Shown here: positions 35,874 through 44,810 of the stretch, piece after piece | How positions within the stretch are numbered: position 1 is the stretch's first letter | How the letters are laid out: every line of letters starts with the position of its first letter | Origin: G963676095 sp963676095 | Lineage (GTDB): Bacteria; Bacteroidota; Bacteroidia; Bacteroidales; Prolixibacteraceae | Direction: 5' to 3' | DNA length: 64,000 nucleotides | Assembly (NCBI GenBank): GCA_963676095.1 | Contig: OY781040.1 | Location: 2,108,001 to 2,172,000, forward strand | Notes under the pieces: model-generated | Told to the model about the DNA's origin: nothing | What the model saw: only the letters and a program-made list of their open reading frames with translations | Databases searched by the model: none | Translations under genes and position numbers: made by a program

Positions 35874-36986
35874 CTACCCCAAGTTTTTCGTAAGAGCCTT
35901 CACAATTTTCAGGTTATCCATAAATTCTTTGGCGACTACTCTAAGAATAGTATATACAGGGATGGCCAGTATCATTCCGGCGATACCGGCCATTGTCCCG
36001 GCAATCATGATCACCAAAAATATTTCCAGAGGATGTGCTTTGACACTACTGGAATAAATCAATGGCTGGAAAAGAACATTGTCTAGAAGCTGAACCAAAA
36101 CAAACACAATGATCATTAATCCAAGCAGGGGAAGAGTATAAGACATAAAATCAGCATGAATATTTATGGCGATACCGATAAACATCCCGACCAGAGCCCC
36201 CATCCATGGGCCAAGATAAGGAATGATGTTGAACAATCCGCAAAAAAGGCCAATAACTACCGCATGACTAAAGCCGATTCCAATGATGACCATCCCTATT
36301 GTAACAAGCAATCCTACCATAAAAACTTCAGCAAGTAACCCGATAAAATAACGTTTCAGCAAAACAGAAACCGAAGCAAGTATTTTGGAAGTCTTCCCTT
36401 CGTAGGATAACGGAACAAAAACCAGGATAATCTTTTTGAACAGGTTCTCCTCACTGAGAAAAAAATAAGTAATAAAAGATACAGAAAAAAAGGCGACCAA
36501 AAGTTTTCCGACAGCCCCCGCTATGAAGGCGAAAACGTTCGTCAGCTGGGCAAATCCAATTTTATCCCCTAATTGGCTTTTAATAATATCGAGAAAATTC
36601 CTGTTTTCCATTTCTGCCGGCTGGAAGCCCAGAAAAGACATTACTTTTTCAACAGGTTCTTCAATTTCGTTAATGACTGATTTCAGATTTACCGCTGAAA
36701 GCTCCTGAAACTCATTCATAACAAGAGGTATTAGAAAACTGAAAAATCCGATGAACAAGAACCACATAGCAACTAATGCCAAAAAGGCCGCCAGTCCTTT
36801 TGGAGGATAAAACCGTCCTAACTTCAATCTCTGAATGAGTCTTACCAAAGGCCGTCCAATCAGAGACAATACTACGGAAATCAAAATGTAAGAAACAATT
36901 GCCCTGAAGTACCAAATCAAAAAAAACGACAGAACTATCCCCAGCACTAACAAAGCATTGCGGGTACTTCCCTGAATCTTTATCAT
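35874..36986 (-). CDS. AI-2E family transporter (PerM/YdiK-like)
   Basis: 370 residues, about eight helices arranged as in the AI-2E/PerM exporter family: paired N-terminal helices, a periplasmic amphipathic stretch (VNLKSVINEIEEPVEKVMSFL), and the conserved C-terminal GLFCGLFNIIPYLGPWMGALVGM and LDNVLFQPLIYSSSVKAHPLEIFLVIMIAGTMAG. Members export autoinducer-2 or move ions; the substrate here cannot be told. It is monocistronic, and its start faces a long intergenic region. Confidence 0.9.
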   Translation of the reverse strand: MIKIQGSTRNALLVLGIVLSFFLIWYFRAIVSYILISVVLSLIGRPLVRLIQRLKLGRFYPPKGLAAFLALVAMWFLFIGFFSFLIPLVMNEFQELSAVNLKSVINEIEEPVEKVMSFLGFQPAEMENRNFLDIIKSQLGDKIGFAQLTNVFAFIAGAVGKLLVAFFSVSFITYFFLSEENLFKKIILVFVPLSYEGKTSKILASVSVLLKRYFIGLLAEVFMVGLLVTIGMVIIGIGFSHAVVIGLFCGLFNIIPYLGPWMGALVGMFIGIAINIHADFMSYTLPLLGLMIIVFVLVQLLDNVLFQPLIYSSSVKAHPLEIFLVIMIAGTMAGIAGMILAIPVYTILRVVAKEFMDNLKIVKALTKNLG

Positions 36987-37788
36987 GTCAGCTTTTTTTA
37001 CAAATATATGCCTATTTTAATTAGCGATCAATCTATTATCGCCATGAAAGAAGCAATAAAATTTTGTAACCTTAAATCAATACTTCGGTAAATAATGCTA
37101 TAAGTATTTGAAAATCAATAAAACAGTTTGACGGGAACGCGGATATGAAAAGAACCGGACTCCCGCTACTTCTCTTTGACCAATAATGCCCTGATGCTCG
37201 AACGGTTTATGTGCAGGTTTGCTATTAACCCAAACCTGCTAAAAATCAAAAAATTGTCAAAGAACTCCTCGTATACGGCAGAATTGCCGCTTAATTAATT
37301 AACGAAGTATTGAGCATAGACAACTTCCGATTAACGCATAAACAGTTCTACTTTAACGCATAAACGAGTTGTCTTTAACGCATAAATAAAACTGTTTCCA
37401 CATTGGTGGAAACTTTTTCCGCCATATACCCGGACAAACTTACTTCCATATACAAGGAAAACTTAACTTACAGATGATGAGATACTTTATTCGTTATATC
37501 CTGCAGAAAGTTCTTAACCGTAATCTATTATGAAGTTGTCCGGTAAACAGAAAGCATAAAATTGTCAATATAGAATAACCAGAAAACAAGGCAGTGATCA
37601 CCAAAAACAAACAAAATTTATCCCAAATTAAAATATGGCAATCCCTTTTTTTGATAAATTTGTCAATGACGAAAACTCCATGTTCCGGAGAATTCTTATT
37701 GGATTCAGGCGACAATGATCCCTATTCTGTGTTATTAAGAACAGATCATTATTGTATGTATCAACCGGACCAGAAAACCTGGAAATCT
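36987..37788. other. Long intergenic region before the LytTR regulators
   Basis: About 800 bases without a supported gene. It holds three direct repeats at 37331-37387 (own entry), and a partly palindromic stretch GGTGGAAACTTTTTCCGCC at about 37404-37422. The open frame that begins at 37594 has no recognisable domain before residue 66 and is taken as upstream leader of the regulator that starts at 37789. Confidence 0.5.
37331..37387 (+). promoter_or_regulatory. Three direct repeats TTAACGCATAAA, 22-bp period: likely LytTR operator
   Basis: TTAACGCATAAA begins at 37331, 37353 and 37375, exactly 22 bases apart, two helical turns. LytTR-domain regulators bind direct repeats of about 9-12 bp spaced near 21-22 bp. 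Two LytTR regulators follow on the + strand, so autoregulation or control by one of them is likely. A CTT or GAT precedes each copy; the spacers differ (CAGTTCTAC versus CGAGTTGTC), which argues against a simple tandem duplication. Confidence 0.65.
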
Positions 37789-38541
37789 ATGAGGAAAAAT
37801 AGACTAAAAGCTTTAATCGTTGATCCAGATGAAAAAACGAGAACTCAAATCAGCGAGCTCCTTAAAAAAAATCAGAAGATTTCAGAGATACTGGAAGCAA
37901 CATCAGCAGAAGAGGCTTTATATGAAATTCTGGATCAATCGCCGGATATCGTTTTTCTCAATATATTACTTCATGGAAGGAGCGGATCTGACTTGATATC
38001 CCTGTTGGAAAGAAAAAAAATGTTCTGCAATATCGTGATGATGAGCAACAAAAAAGAAGCTGTAATCCAGGCCATTAAAAACAATGTGTATGATTTTTTA
38101 CTGAAACCCGTAAAAGTGACTGCACTGAGACAAGTAATTGACAAAATTTCGAAAAAAGCGAAAGCCGGAATGTTTGAAAAGTTCCAGGATGCATTACATG
38201 ATCTGGACAACAAACAGAGGATAAAAATATCATCTACTGCAAGCCACACCCTGATCGATCCTTCTGATATTCTTTACTGTGAGGCCCAAGGGTCGTATAC
38301 GACACTCTACCTGAATAACGGAAGGAAAGAACTGGCAAATAACTACCTTGGACTGATCGAGAAAAAACTGGCGGACCTTTCTTTTTTTCGTATCAGCAGA
38401 TACTTTCTGATTAATCTGGATAAACTGTCGGAAATAAACAAGGGTGATAACACGTGTATCCTGACCAACGGGGAACAGAAAATAAAACTACACGGCTCAA
38501 AGAAGCAACTAAGGTTACTATACCAAAAAGATCTAGCTTAG
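37789..38541 (+). CDS. LytTR-type response regulator with substituted phosphoacceptor
   Basis: 250 residues from ATG 37789, just before the receiver (KALIVDPDEKTR). The receiver covers about 5-120; at the phosphorylation position the sequence is VFLNILLHGRSG, so the usual Asp is Asn; the Lys near LLKPVKV is kept. The LytTR DNA-binding domain covers about 145-248 (ILYCEAQGSYTTLYLNNGRKELANNYLGLIEKKLADLSFFRISRYFLINL). No histidine kinase is adjacent. It precedes a second LytTR regulator by 8 bases. Activity may be independent of phosphorylation. Confidence 0.88.
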   Translation: MRKNRLKALIVDPDEKTRTQISELLKKNQKISEILEATSAEEALYEILDQSPDIVFLNILLHGRSGSDLISLLERKKMFCNIVMMSNKKEAVIQAIKNNVYDFLLKPVKVTALRQVIDKISKKAKAGMFEKFQDALHDLDNKQRIKISSTASHTLIDPSDILYCEAQGSYTTLYLNNGRKELANNYLGLIEKKLADLSFFRISRYFLINLDKLSEINKGDNTCILTNGEQKIKLHGSKKQLRLLYQKDLA

Positions 38542-38549
38542 GCAGGCAT

Positions 38550-39314
38550 ATGGAAAAAAAAGTTATCACAGCGATCATTATTGAGGACGATGAGAAAGCC
38601 CTTTCCCTTCTGGATATATTTCTTCAGGCATTTGAGGAGCTGGAAGTTATTGAAAAAACTACCAGACCCCAGGTTGGACTGAGACTTTTAAAAAAACATG
38701 TCCCAAACATTGTCTTTTTGGATATCGATATGCCTGGCCTTAACGGGCTCGAGGTTGCCCAGGTCATCAGGGATAAGGGGCTCAAAACAGAAGTGGTCTT
38801 TACAACGGCTCATAGCCGCTATGCCATGAAAGCCATCGGTATAGAACCCCTTGATTATCTGATTAAACCTTTTGGACCGGACGAGCTACTTTCCGTTATT
38901 AATCGTTACAAAGCCAAGGTTAAAACCAAATACCTGGAAAAAAGGATGGACATCTTGATTAACAACAACAAATCAGTTCCCAAAGCAAGACTAACCACTC
39001 GAACGGGCATTATTTTTATCAATCCTGATGATGTAATCCTTATACAGGCAGAATCCAACTACTGTAGAATATTTACTATAAATAAAAGAGAAGAGTTAAT
39101 CACCCTAAATATTAACAGGGTAGTCACAATCCTTGATACAGCAGGAATTATGAAAGTCAGCAGGTCGGCTTATATAAACATGAAATACCTGAAAAAAATA
39201 GAAAAGAAAAACAAAACCTGCCTGCTGCAATACAAAGATATTAAGTTGGAAACTTCCATCAGCCGATCCGGACTTTCTTACATTGAAAAAATGGACTGTT
39301 TCCCGATCATTTAA
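38550..39314 (+). CDS. LytTR-type response regulator
   Basis: 254 residues from ATG 38550; the frame extends upstream inside the previous gene, but MEKKVITAIIIEDDEKA is the normal start. The receiver (about 1-122) is intact: EDDE acidic pocket, phosphoacceptor in VFLDIDMPGLNG, and Lys in LIKPFGP. The LytTR domain covers about 150-250 (DDVILIQAESNYCRIFTINKREELITLNINRVV). It is cotranscribed with the previous regulator; its sensor kinase is elsewhere, as often in Bacteroidota where LytS/YpdA-type kinases are unlinked. Confidence 0.9.
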   Translation: MEKKVITAIIIEDDEKALSLLDIFLQAFEELEVIEKTTRPQVGLRLLKKHVPNIVFLDIDMPGLNGLEVAQVIRDKGLKTEVVFTTAHSRYAMKAIGIEPLDYLIKPFGPDELLSVINRYKAKVKTKYLEKRMDILINNNKSVPKARLTTRTGIIFINPDDVILIQAESNYCRIFTINKREELITLNINRVVTILDTAGIMKVSRSAYINMKYLKKIEKKNKTCLLQYKDIKLETSISRSGLSYIEKMDCFPII

Positions 39315-39324
39315 CAAAAAAGAC

Positions 39325-39378
39325 AACAGGCAAAGTTTCTGATTATGACAAGCCAGAAACCTTACCTGTTTTTTATTT
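39325..39378 (+). terminator. Intrinsic terminator after the LytTR pair
   Basis: 17-base arms at 39325-39341 and 39354-39370 (AACAGG...TTTCTG and CAGAAAC...CCTGTT) pair with two mismatches, followed by TTTTTTATTTT. It sits between the + strand regulator and convergent lon. Confidence 0.8.
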
Positions 39379-39404
39379 TAAAGATAACGTAATGGAGACA
39401 AAGC

Positions 39405-41834
39405 TTAATTTTTGAGCAAAGCATAGTCAAGCACGTCACTTACTGTTTTTACAAAATGAAACTTCAATCCTTTCAGGTAAACTTTTTTGATCTCATCCAG
39501 GTCTTTTTTATTATCTTCCGAAAGTAATATTTCCCGGATGCCTGCACGTTTTGCTGCCAGTATCTTTTCTTTGATACCCCCTACAGGAAGGACTTTGCCC
39601 CTCAATGTAATTTCCCCGGTCATTGCAATGTTTTCTCTGATTTTTTTTCTGGCAATGACTGATGCCAGCGAAGTAACCATCGTAACACCGGCAGAAGGAC
39701 CGTCTTTGGGGATTGCCCCCTCCGGAACATGGATATGCCAGTTGTGATTTTCAAATACTGAGGCATCAATGTGAAGCTCAACGGTATGCGACTTCAAAAA
39801 TTCCAAAGCAAGCATGGCAGATTCTTTCATAACATCTCCCAGGTTCCCGGTAAGGGTAAGGTTGCCTTTACCACTGCTCTGACTCGATTCAACAAAGAGG
39901 ATCTCTCCGCCCTGGGCAGTCCAGGCCAGGCCGGTAACAACACCATAAAATTCATTTCCCTGGTAAATTTCACGCGTGTACTTGGGAGCCCCCAGGTATT
40001 CGCGAATATCTTCTATGGAAAGCTCCTTATTATATGATTCTCCGAAAGCAATCTTTTTAGCGATACGCCTGACGACTTTTGCAATATTTTTATCAAGCTC
40101 TCTTACACCTGATTCCCTGGTATAATTTTCGATAATAAACTCAAGGACATCCTTTCCAAAAACGACCTGTCCCTCTTCAAGACCATGATTATTTGACTGC
40201 CTGGGCACGAGATGGCGACAGGCAATCTCGACTTTCTCATCCGTGATATACCCGCTTACATCAATCAACTCCAGACGGTCCCTCAGCGGGGGAGCAATTG
40301 TACCAAGCGTATTGGCCGTAGCGATAAAAAGCACCTTTGACAAATCATAATCGATCTCAAGATAATTATCATGAAATTCAGAATTCTGTTCCGGGTCAAG
40401 CACTTCAAGCAAAGCAGAAGCCGGATCCCCATGAAAATCGCTTGATACTTTATCGATTTCATCTAAAATAAAAACAGGATTAGACGACTTTGCCTTCTTT
40501 ATATTTTGGATAATCCGTCCCGGCATGGCGCCGATGTAAGTTTTACGGTGCCCTCTGATCTCCGATTCATCATGTAGCCCACCAAGACTCATCCGAATAT
40601 ATTTTCGTCCAAGCGCCTGTGCGATGGACTTTCCCAAAGAAGTCTTTCCAACGCCCGGAGGACCATAAAGACAAAGAATCGGAGCTTTCATGTCCTTTTT
40701 CAGTTTCAATACGGCAAGGTGCTCCAGTATTCTTTCCTTTACCTTTTCCAAGCCATAATGATCTTTATCGAGCACCATTTCAGCATGCTTCAGATCAAAA
40801 TTATCCTCTGTGTATTCATTCCAGGGTAAATCGAGTAATGTCTGGCAATAGGAAAATTGAACGGAATACTCGCCGGCAGCCGGGTTTAAACGATACAATT
40901 TGCCTGTTTCCTTTTCGAAATAAGTGCCAACTTCTTCGTTCCACTTTTTATCTTTGGCCGCTTCTCTTAATTCGTTTATTTCCTGTTCAATCGGGTTTGC
41001 TCCAAGCTCATTCTGAATAGTTTTCATCTGCTGGTTAAGCAAAAACTCCCGTTGCTGCTGATCCAGTTCAAGCTTTACCTTCGACTGGATATCCCGTTTC
41101 AACTCCAACATCTGGACTTCCCTGACCAGATAAGAAATTGCCTGGATTCCTCTTTCATGGATATCATCCTCTTCAAGAAGAGCTTGCTTTTCCTCAACCT
41201 TGAGATCCGTATTGGAACAGATAAAATTGATAAGAAAGGCAGAATTCTCGATATTTTTTACCGCAAAAGTGGCCTCCGGAGGTACATTTGAGGCATATTG
41301 GGCAATTTTGATCGAAAGATCCTTTAATGACCCGACGATAGCAGAAAATTCTACGGTTTCAACTTCCGGCACCAACTCGTTTAACAAATTTACCTTTGCT
41401 TTAAAATAAGGATCCTCATCCAGGTACTCCATAATTTCAAAACGTCGCTTCCCCTGAATAATTACTGACGTGGAACCATCAGGCATCTCAAGTATTTTAA
41501 GTATTTGAGCAATAGTCCCCACCTGATAAAGATCCTTTTGTTCCGGATCGTCAATTGCCCCGTCCTTTTGGGTGACTGTCCCCAACAGTTTATCTCCTTT
41601 CGAGATATCCCTGATCAGCTTGAGCGATTTCTGCCGTCCGACAGTAATAGGGATTACAACGCCAGGGAAAAGCACGGTATTCCGAAGCGGCAAAATTGGC
41701 AGGATACTGGGGGCCTGAAAATTTCCAAAATCCGCCTCATCCCCATCTGCTATAATCGGGATCAATTCATTATCATTATCAGAATAACTTGTAAATATCA
41801 ATTTTGTATAAGGTTGTTCTTTTTTATCTCCCAT
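39405..41834 (-). CDS. lon: ATP-dependent protease La
   Basis: 809 residues, the full-length bacterial LonA type. An N-terminal substrate-binding domain (about 45-245), a coiled-coil region, the AAA+ ATPase (about 350-590; GPPGVGKTSLG, VFILDEIDKV, LSLGG-like MSLGGLHDESEIRGHRKTYIGAMPG) and the Ser-Lys protease domain (about 610-800; catalytic Ser in PKDGPSAG, Lys in KEKILAAKRAG) are all present. It degrades misfolded and regulatory proteins in the cytoplasm. It is alone on the minus strand. Confidence 0.97.
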   Translation of the reverse strand: MGDKKEQPYTKLIFTSYSDNDNELIPIIADGDEADFGNFQAPSILPILPLRNTVLFPGVVIPITVGRQKSLKLIRDISKGDKLLGTVTQKDGAIDDPEQKDLYQVGTIAQILKILEMPDGSTSVIIQGKRRFEIMEYLDEDPYFKAKVNLLNELVPEVETVEFSAIVGSLKDLSIKIAQYASNVPPEATFAVKNIENSAFLINFICSNTDLKVEEKQALLEEDDIHERGIQAISYLVREVQMLELKRDIQSKVKLELDQQQREFLLNQQMKTIQNELGANPIEQEINELREAAKDKKWNEEVGTYFEKETGKLYRLNPAAGEYSVQFSYCQTLLDLPWNEYTEDNFDLKHAEMVLDKDHYGLEKVKERILEHLAVLKLKKDMKAPILCLYGPPGVGKTSLGKSIAQALGRKYIRMSLGGLHDESEIRGHRKTYIGAMPGRIIQNIKKAKSSNPVFILDEIDKVSSDFHGDPASALLEVLDPEQNSEFHDNYLEIDYDLSKVLFIATANTLGTIAPPLRDRLELIDVSGYITDEKVEIACRHLVPRQSNNHGLEEGQVVFGKDVLEFIIENYTRESGVRELDKNIAKVVRRIAKKIAFGESYNKELSIEDIREYLGAPKYTREIYQGNEFYGVVTGLAWTAQGGEILFVESSQSSGKGNLTLTGNLGDVMKESAMLALEFLKSHTVELHIDASVFENHNWHIHVPEGAIPKDGPSAGVTMVTSLASVIARKKIRENIAMTGEITLRGKVLPVGGIKEKILAAKRAGIREILLSEDNKKDLDEIKKVYLKGLKFHFVKTVSDVLDYALLKN

Positions 41835-41962
41835 GATTCACTCTCCATTCAATAAATGACATTCTGTCTTAAAATAACCGATTTAAAGACCATCTCCCGA
41901 ATTGACAATAGCTGTGCCAAAATTGTTCCTGTACTCCTCAATTCACACCCCGGGCCATCTGC

Positions 41963-43147
41963 TCAGAACTTCCTGTAGCAAGCCGAGCGTTCGAAAACGG
42001 AAGTCAGGATACGCTGATCTTCATCCGTAAAGACACAGCCCCTCCGGATCATTACTTTAGCCGCCGTGTTGAAGACACTTTTTAGCTGATTAACCTTGTA
42101 CCCGGATGCTCCTCCATCAGAAAAAGAAGGTACAAACTGCCGGGGAAAACCACATCCGTGAATATTGCATCCGACCCCAACAACCGTACCAGTGTTAAGC
42201 ATCGTACTAATCCCTGCTTTGGAATGATCGCCCATGATTAACCCGCAAAACTGAAGACCTGTCCGGATAAACTTATTATCAGGATAGCTCCATACCTTCA
42301 CCTTTTCATAGCTGTTCTTCAGGTTCGAAACATTGGTGCCAGCACCGAGGTTACACCACTCCCCTAACACTGAATGGCCAAGAAATCCGTCATGCCCTTT
42401 ATTGGAAAATCCAATCACAACAGATTGGGCGATTTCTCCTCCGATTTTCGAATATGGCCCAATTGTCGAGGGACCATAGATTTTGCTTCCCATGTTGACA
42501 ACTGAGTGGTCACATAATGCAAAGGGACCACGGATCAGAGTTCCCTCCATCACATGGGCATTCTTTCCAATATATACAGGCCCTGTCGAGGCATTAATCG
42601 TTGCAAATTCAACATCTGCACCTTCTTCCAGAAAAATATTCTCAGGCGACTGAACGCTGTTTGTACTACTTATCCGTTGAGAATCTCTTCCTCTCGTCAG
42701 GAGAGCAAAATCAAGCAAAAGCTGCAAGGCATTACCGTCTGTAAGATCCCAGGGATACCTGATCATCCCGTATTCTCCCGGAAAATCCCGCCATTTAATT
42801 TTGTTGACAGACAACGGGTAACTGACAGCATCATTTCTGCCAAGCCGGCAAGCAACAGGAATACCGCCAAGGGTAATACCTTCCCCGTGAACCAGGTCAC
42901 TTACCTCTGCCGCCAGTTCATCGGTCGGACAAACATGAGATGACAAGAGCATATTATCTCCGGCCAATACTAACGGATACTTTCCCCGGAGATAATCTTC
43001 TGTTTTGTATGAATAACTCCCCTTTATACGAAGTTCCCACTTTTCCCGTATCGTTAAAATTCCTGTCCTTAGCAAAGCGACAGGTTTGGTATAACAAAGA
43101 GGGAGCAGACAGTTACGTTGTTCTGTTTCAAATAAAACAATGTTCAT
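41963..43147 (-). CDS. GlmU-family putative sugar nucleotidyltransferase with left-handed beta-helix
   Basis: 394 residues. The N-terminal half resembles a nucleotidyltransferase fold but lacks a clear GxGTRM-type loop (the start is NIVLFETEQRNCLLPLCYTKPVALLRTGILTIREKWE). The C-terminal half (about 185-370) shows hexapeptide repeats with the V/I-G pattern (VYIGKNAHVMEG, KIYGPSTIGPYSKIGG, CNLGAGTNVSNLKN), as in GlmU and other acyltransferases. I recall it as a conserved Bacteroidota 'GlmU family protein'. Acetyl or uridylyl activity is unproven. The gene lies next to L31 and lon but with clear gaps. Confidence 0.8.
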   Translation of the reverse strand: MNIVLFETEQRNCLLPLCYTKPVALLRTGILTIREKWELRIKGSYSYKTEDYLRGKYPLVLAGDNMLLSSHVCPTDELAAEVSDLVHGEGITLGGIPVACRLGRNDAVSYPLSVNKIKWRDFPGEYGMIRYPWDLTDGNALQLLLDFALLTRGRDSQRISSTNSVQSPENIFLEEGADVEFATINASTGPVYIGKNAHVMEGTLIRGPFALCDHSVVNMGSKIYGPSTIGPYSKIGGEIAQSVVIGFSNKGHDGFLGHSVLGEWCNLGAGTNVSNLKNSYEKVKVWSYPDNKFIRTGLQFCGLIMGDHSKAGISTMLNTGTVVGVGCNIHGCGFPRQFVPSFSDGGASGYKVNQLKSVFNTAAKVMIRRGCVFTDEDQRILTSVFERSACYRKF

Positions 43148-43174
43148 ATCCTTAATTTACCCGTAAAGTAAGAT

Positions 43175-43202
43175 AAAAAAAAAGCCTCGCAAAAGCGAAG
43201 CT
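43175..43202 (-). terminator. Intrinsic terminator after rpmE2
   Basis: On the minus strand AGCTTCGC (from 43195-43202) pairs with GCGAGGCT (43183-43190), one G-T wobble, and runs into a T stretch (A run at 43175-43182 read in reverse). Confidence 0.8.
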
Positions 43203-43226
43203 TCTATTTTTATAATAAGACTCCTG

Positions 43227-43490
43227 TTATTTCTTACGGGCTTCCATGTGTTTCTGGTAGCGGTTCATGAATTTATCGACACGCCCAGCAGTATCGACCA
43301 GTTTCATTTTACCTGTGTAAAACGGATGTGAACTACTGGAAATCTCCAATTTAACAACTGGATATTCCACTCCGTCAACTACCTCTGTTTCTCTGGTTTG
43401 AATAGTTGACTTAGTCAAAAAAACCGTTCCGTTTGACATGTCCTTAAAAGCTACCACACGATAGTTATCCGGGTGTATTCCTTTTTTCAT
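43227..43490 (-). CDS. rpmE2: 50S ribosomal protein L31, type B (zinc-free)
   Basis: 87 residues from ATG 43490; a start 18 bases earlier is open but not needed. MKKGIHPDNYRVVAFKDMSNG, SSSHPFYTGKMKLVDTAGRVDKF and the basic tail are type-B L31. The CxxC zinc ribbon of type A is absent, so this form serves when zinc is scarce or is the only L31. It has its own terminator and is divergent from nothing; it follows an AT-rich spacer. Confidence 0.95.
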   Translation of the reverse strand: MKKGIHPDNYRVVAFKDMSNGTVFLTKSTIQTRETEVVDGVEYPVVKLEISSSSHPFYTGKMKLVDTAGRVDKFMNRYQKHMEARKK

Positions 43491-43572
43491 TGCAGATCTC
43501 CTTTTCAAACTTTATTATAATCGGGCTGCAAATATACACATAATTGTGTATCATGCAAAAATTTTTAATTTT

Positions 43573-44757
43573 TTATTCTTCTTTTTCTGCGCCGATGACC
43601 GGAACCCTTCTGAATGGCTTATTCCTGTCAAACAAGTAACGCATCGTATAATGTGTCTTTACATGTTTTCCTCCAACCGATTCATAAAGGGACACAATTT
43701 TGGGATTAAAATCGCCGGCCCATGACAATTCCAGTTCCTTATACTGAGGTTTATTCTTCATATATTTTTCCTGGTGCCAGAAGATGGCAGACTCGACCCC
43801 TGAACGCTGATATTTGGGGACTACCCCCATGATCAGGATCCGGGTACGGTTAATTACCTTCTTTTTTTTATAGTAAAAAAATTTCAACATATTCAGCAGG
43901 TTCATTTTGCCATTCAACCGCATAAAAATCTGGTTTATATCTGGTATCATAACAAAAAGAGCGATCGGTTCGTCATTAAAATAAGCAAACCAGATCATCT
44001 CCTGATCCATGACAGCTTTAGCATCCTGGAGAAAATCCCTAAGATCCTGAGGATCCAGAGGTTTAAAATGTTCATGAAAACGCCACGCCTCCTCATATAT
44101 ATGGCAAAAATCGCTGATAAACTTTTCAGCCTTCCTGTAATCGAAATGCTTAAAGGAATACCCTGGCTTTTGGGCTACCCAGCCTGCGATTTTCCAGAAC
44201 CGTGCAGGAAAAGGCACCGTATAATCCAAGTGATAACTAAATTGTTTAAAATAAAGCTGAAAACCATAATTTTCGAACAGATTCAGGTAATAAGGAGGAT
44301 TATAGGGCATCCCGTATCCCTGGGGCATAAAGCCTTCAACCAGTAACCCCCAGTTCATATAATTTTCTCCAAAATTGACAGGTCCGTCCATCGCTTCCAT
44401 CCCCCTCCCCTTCAGCCAGTCTCTTGAAGCATCGAAAAGCATATTAGCCGCATCCTGGTTGTCAACACATTCAAAAAAACCACATCCGCCTGTAGGCTGC
44501 TCAAAAGTATTTGCTTTGTCATAATTGACAAAAGCAGCAATACGTCCTAAAAGCCGTCCTGTCCCATCCTCCAGAATCCAACGGATAGCCTCACCGTGCT
44601 TAAACGATGGATTCTTCACCGGGCTAAACGTATTCTCCACCATCATATCTAGCGGACGAGACCAGTTTTTGTCATCCTTATAAATCAGATGAGGCACCCG
44701 ATGAAACAACCTTTTTGTTTGTGGTGTATCTACTGTAATCAGCTGCATATTATTCAT
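43573..44757 (-). CDS. Acetyltransferase-like protein, tandem paralogue 1
   Basis: 394 residues, a near relative of the next gene (about half of residues identical by eye). Shared blocks: LIYKDDKNWSRPLDMMVE, GRIAAFVNYDKANTFEQPTGGCGFFEC, the GPVNFGENYMNWGLLVEGF block, YNPPYY..LFENYGFQLYFKQFSYHLDY, and a C-terminal half that resembles a GNAT/FemX fold (WFAYFNDEPIALFVMIPDINQ; VPKYQRSGVESAIFWH). I recall the family as Bacteroidota proteins of GNAT type without known substrate. It lies 53 bases from its paralogue on the same strand. Confidence 0.7.
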   Translation of the reverse strand: MNNMQLITVDTPQTKRLFHRVPHLIYKDDKNWSRPLDMMVENTFSPVKNPSFKHGEAIRWILEDGTGRLLGRIAAFVNYDKANTFEQPTGGCGFFECVDNQDAANMLFDASRDWLKGRGMEAMDGPVNFGENYMNWGLLVEGFMPQGYGMPYNPPYYLNLFENYGFQLYFKQFSYHLDYTVPFPARFWKIAGWVAQKPGYSFKHFDYRKAEKFISDFCHIYEEAWRFHEHFKPLDPQDLRDFLQDAKAVMDQEMIWFAYFNDEPIALFVMIPDINQIFMRLNGKMNLLNMLKFFYYKKKKVINRTRILIMGVVPKYQRSGVESAIFWHQEKYMKNKPQYKELELSWAGDFNPKIVSLYESVGGKHVKTHYTMRYLFDRNKPFRRVPVIGAEKEE

Positions 44758-44810
44758 AAATAAATTATGCCAAAATACGACAAAAAAAACTTAAAATGTT
44801 CATTTTATAT

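Noticed and set aside
37331..37387. CRISPR-like or IS end repeats
   Set aside because: Repeat is only 12 bp with 10-bp spacers, no cas genes; the spacing fits regulator sites.
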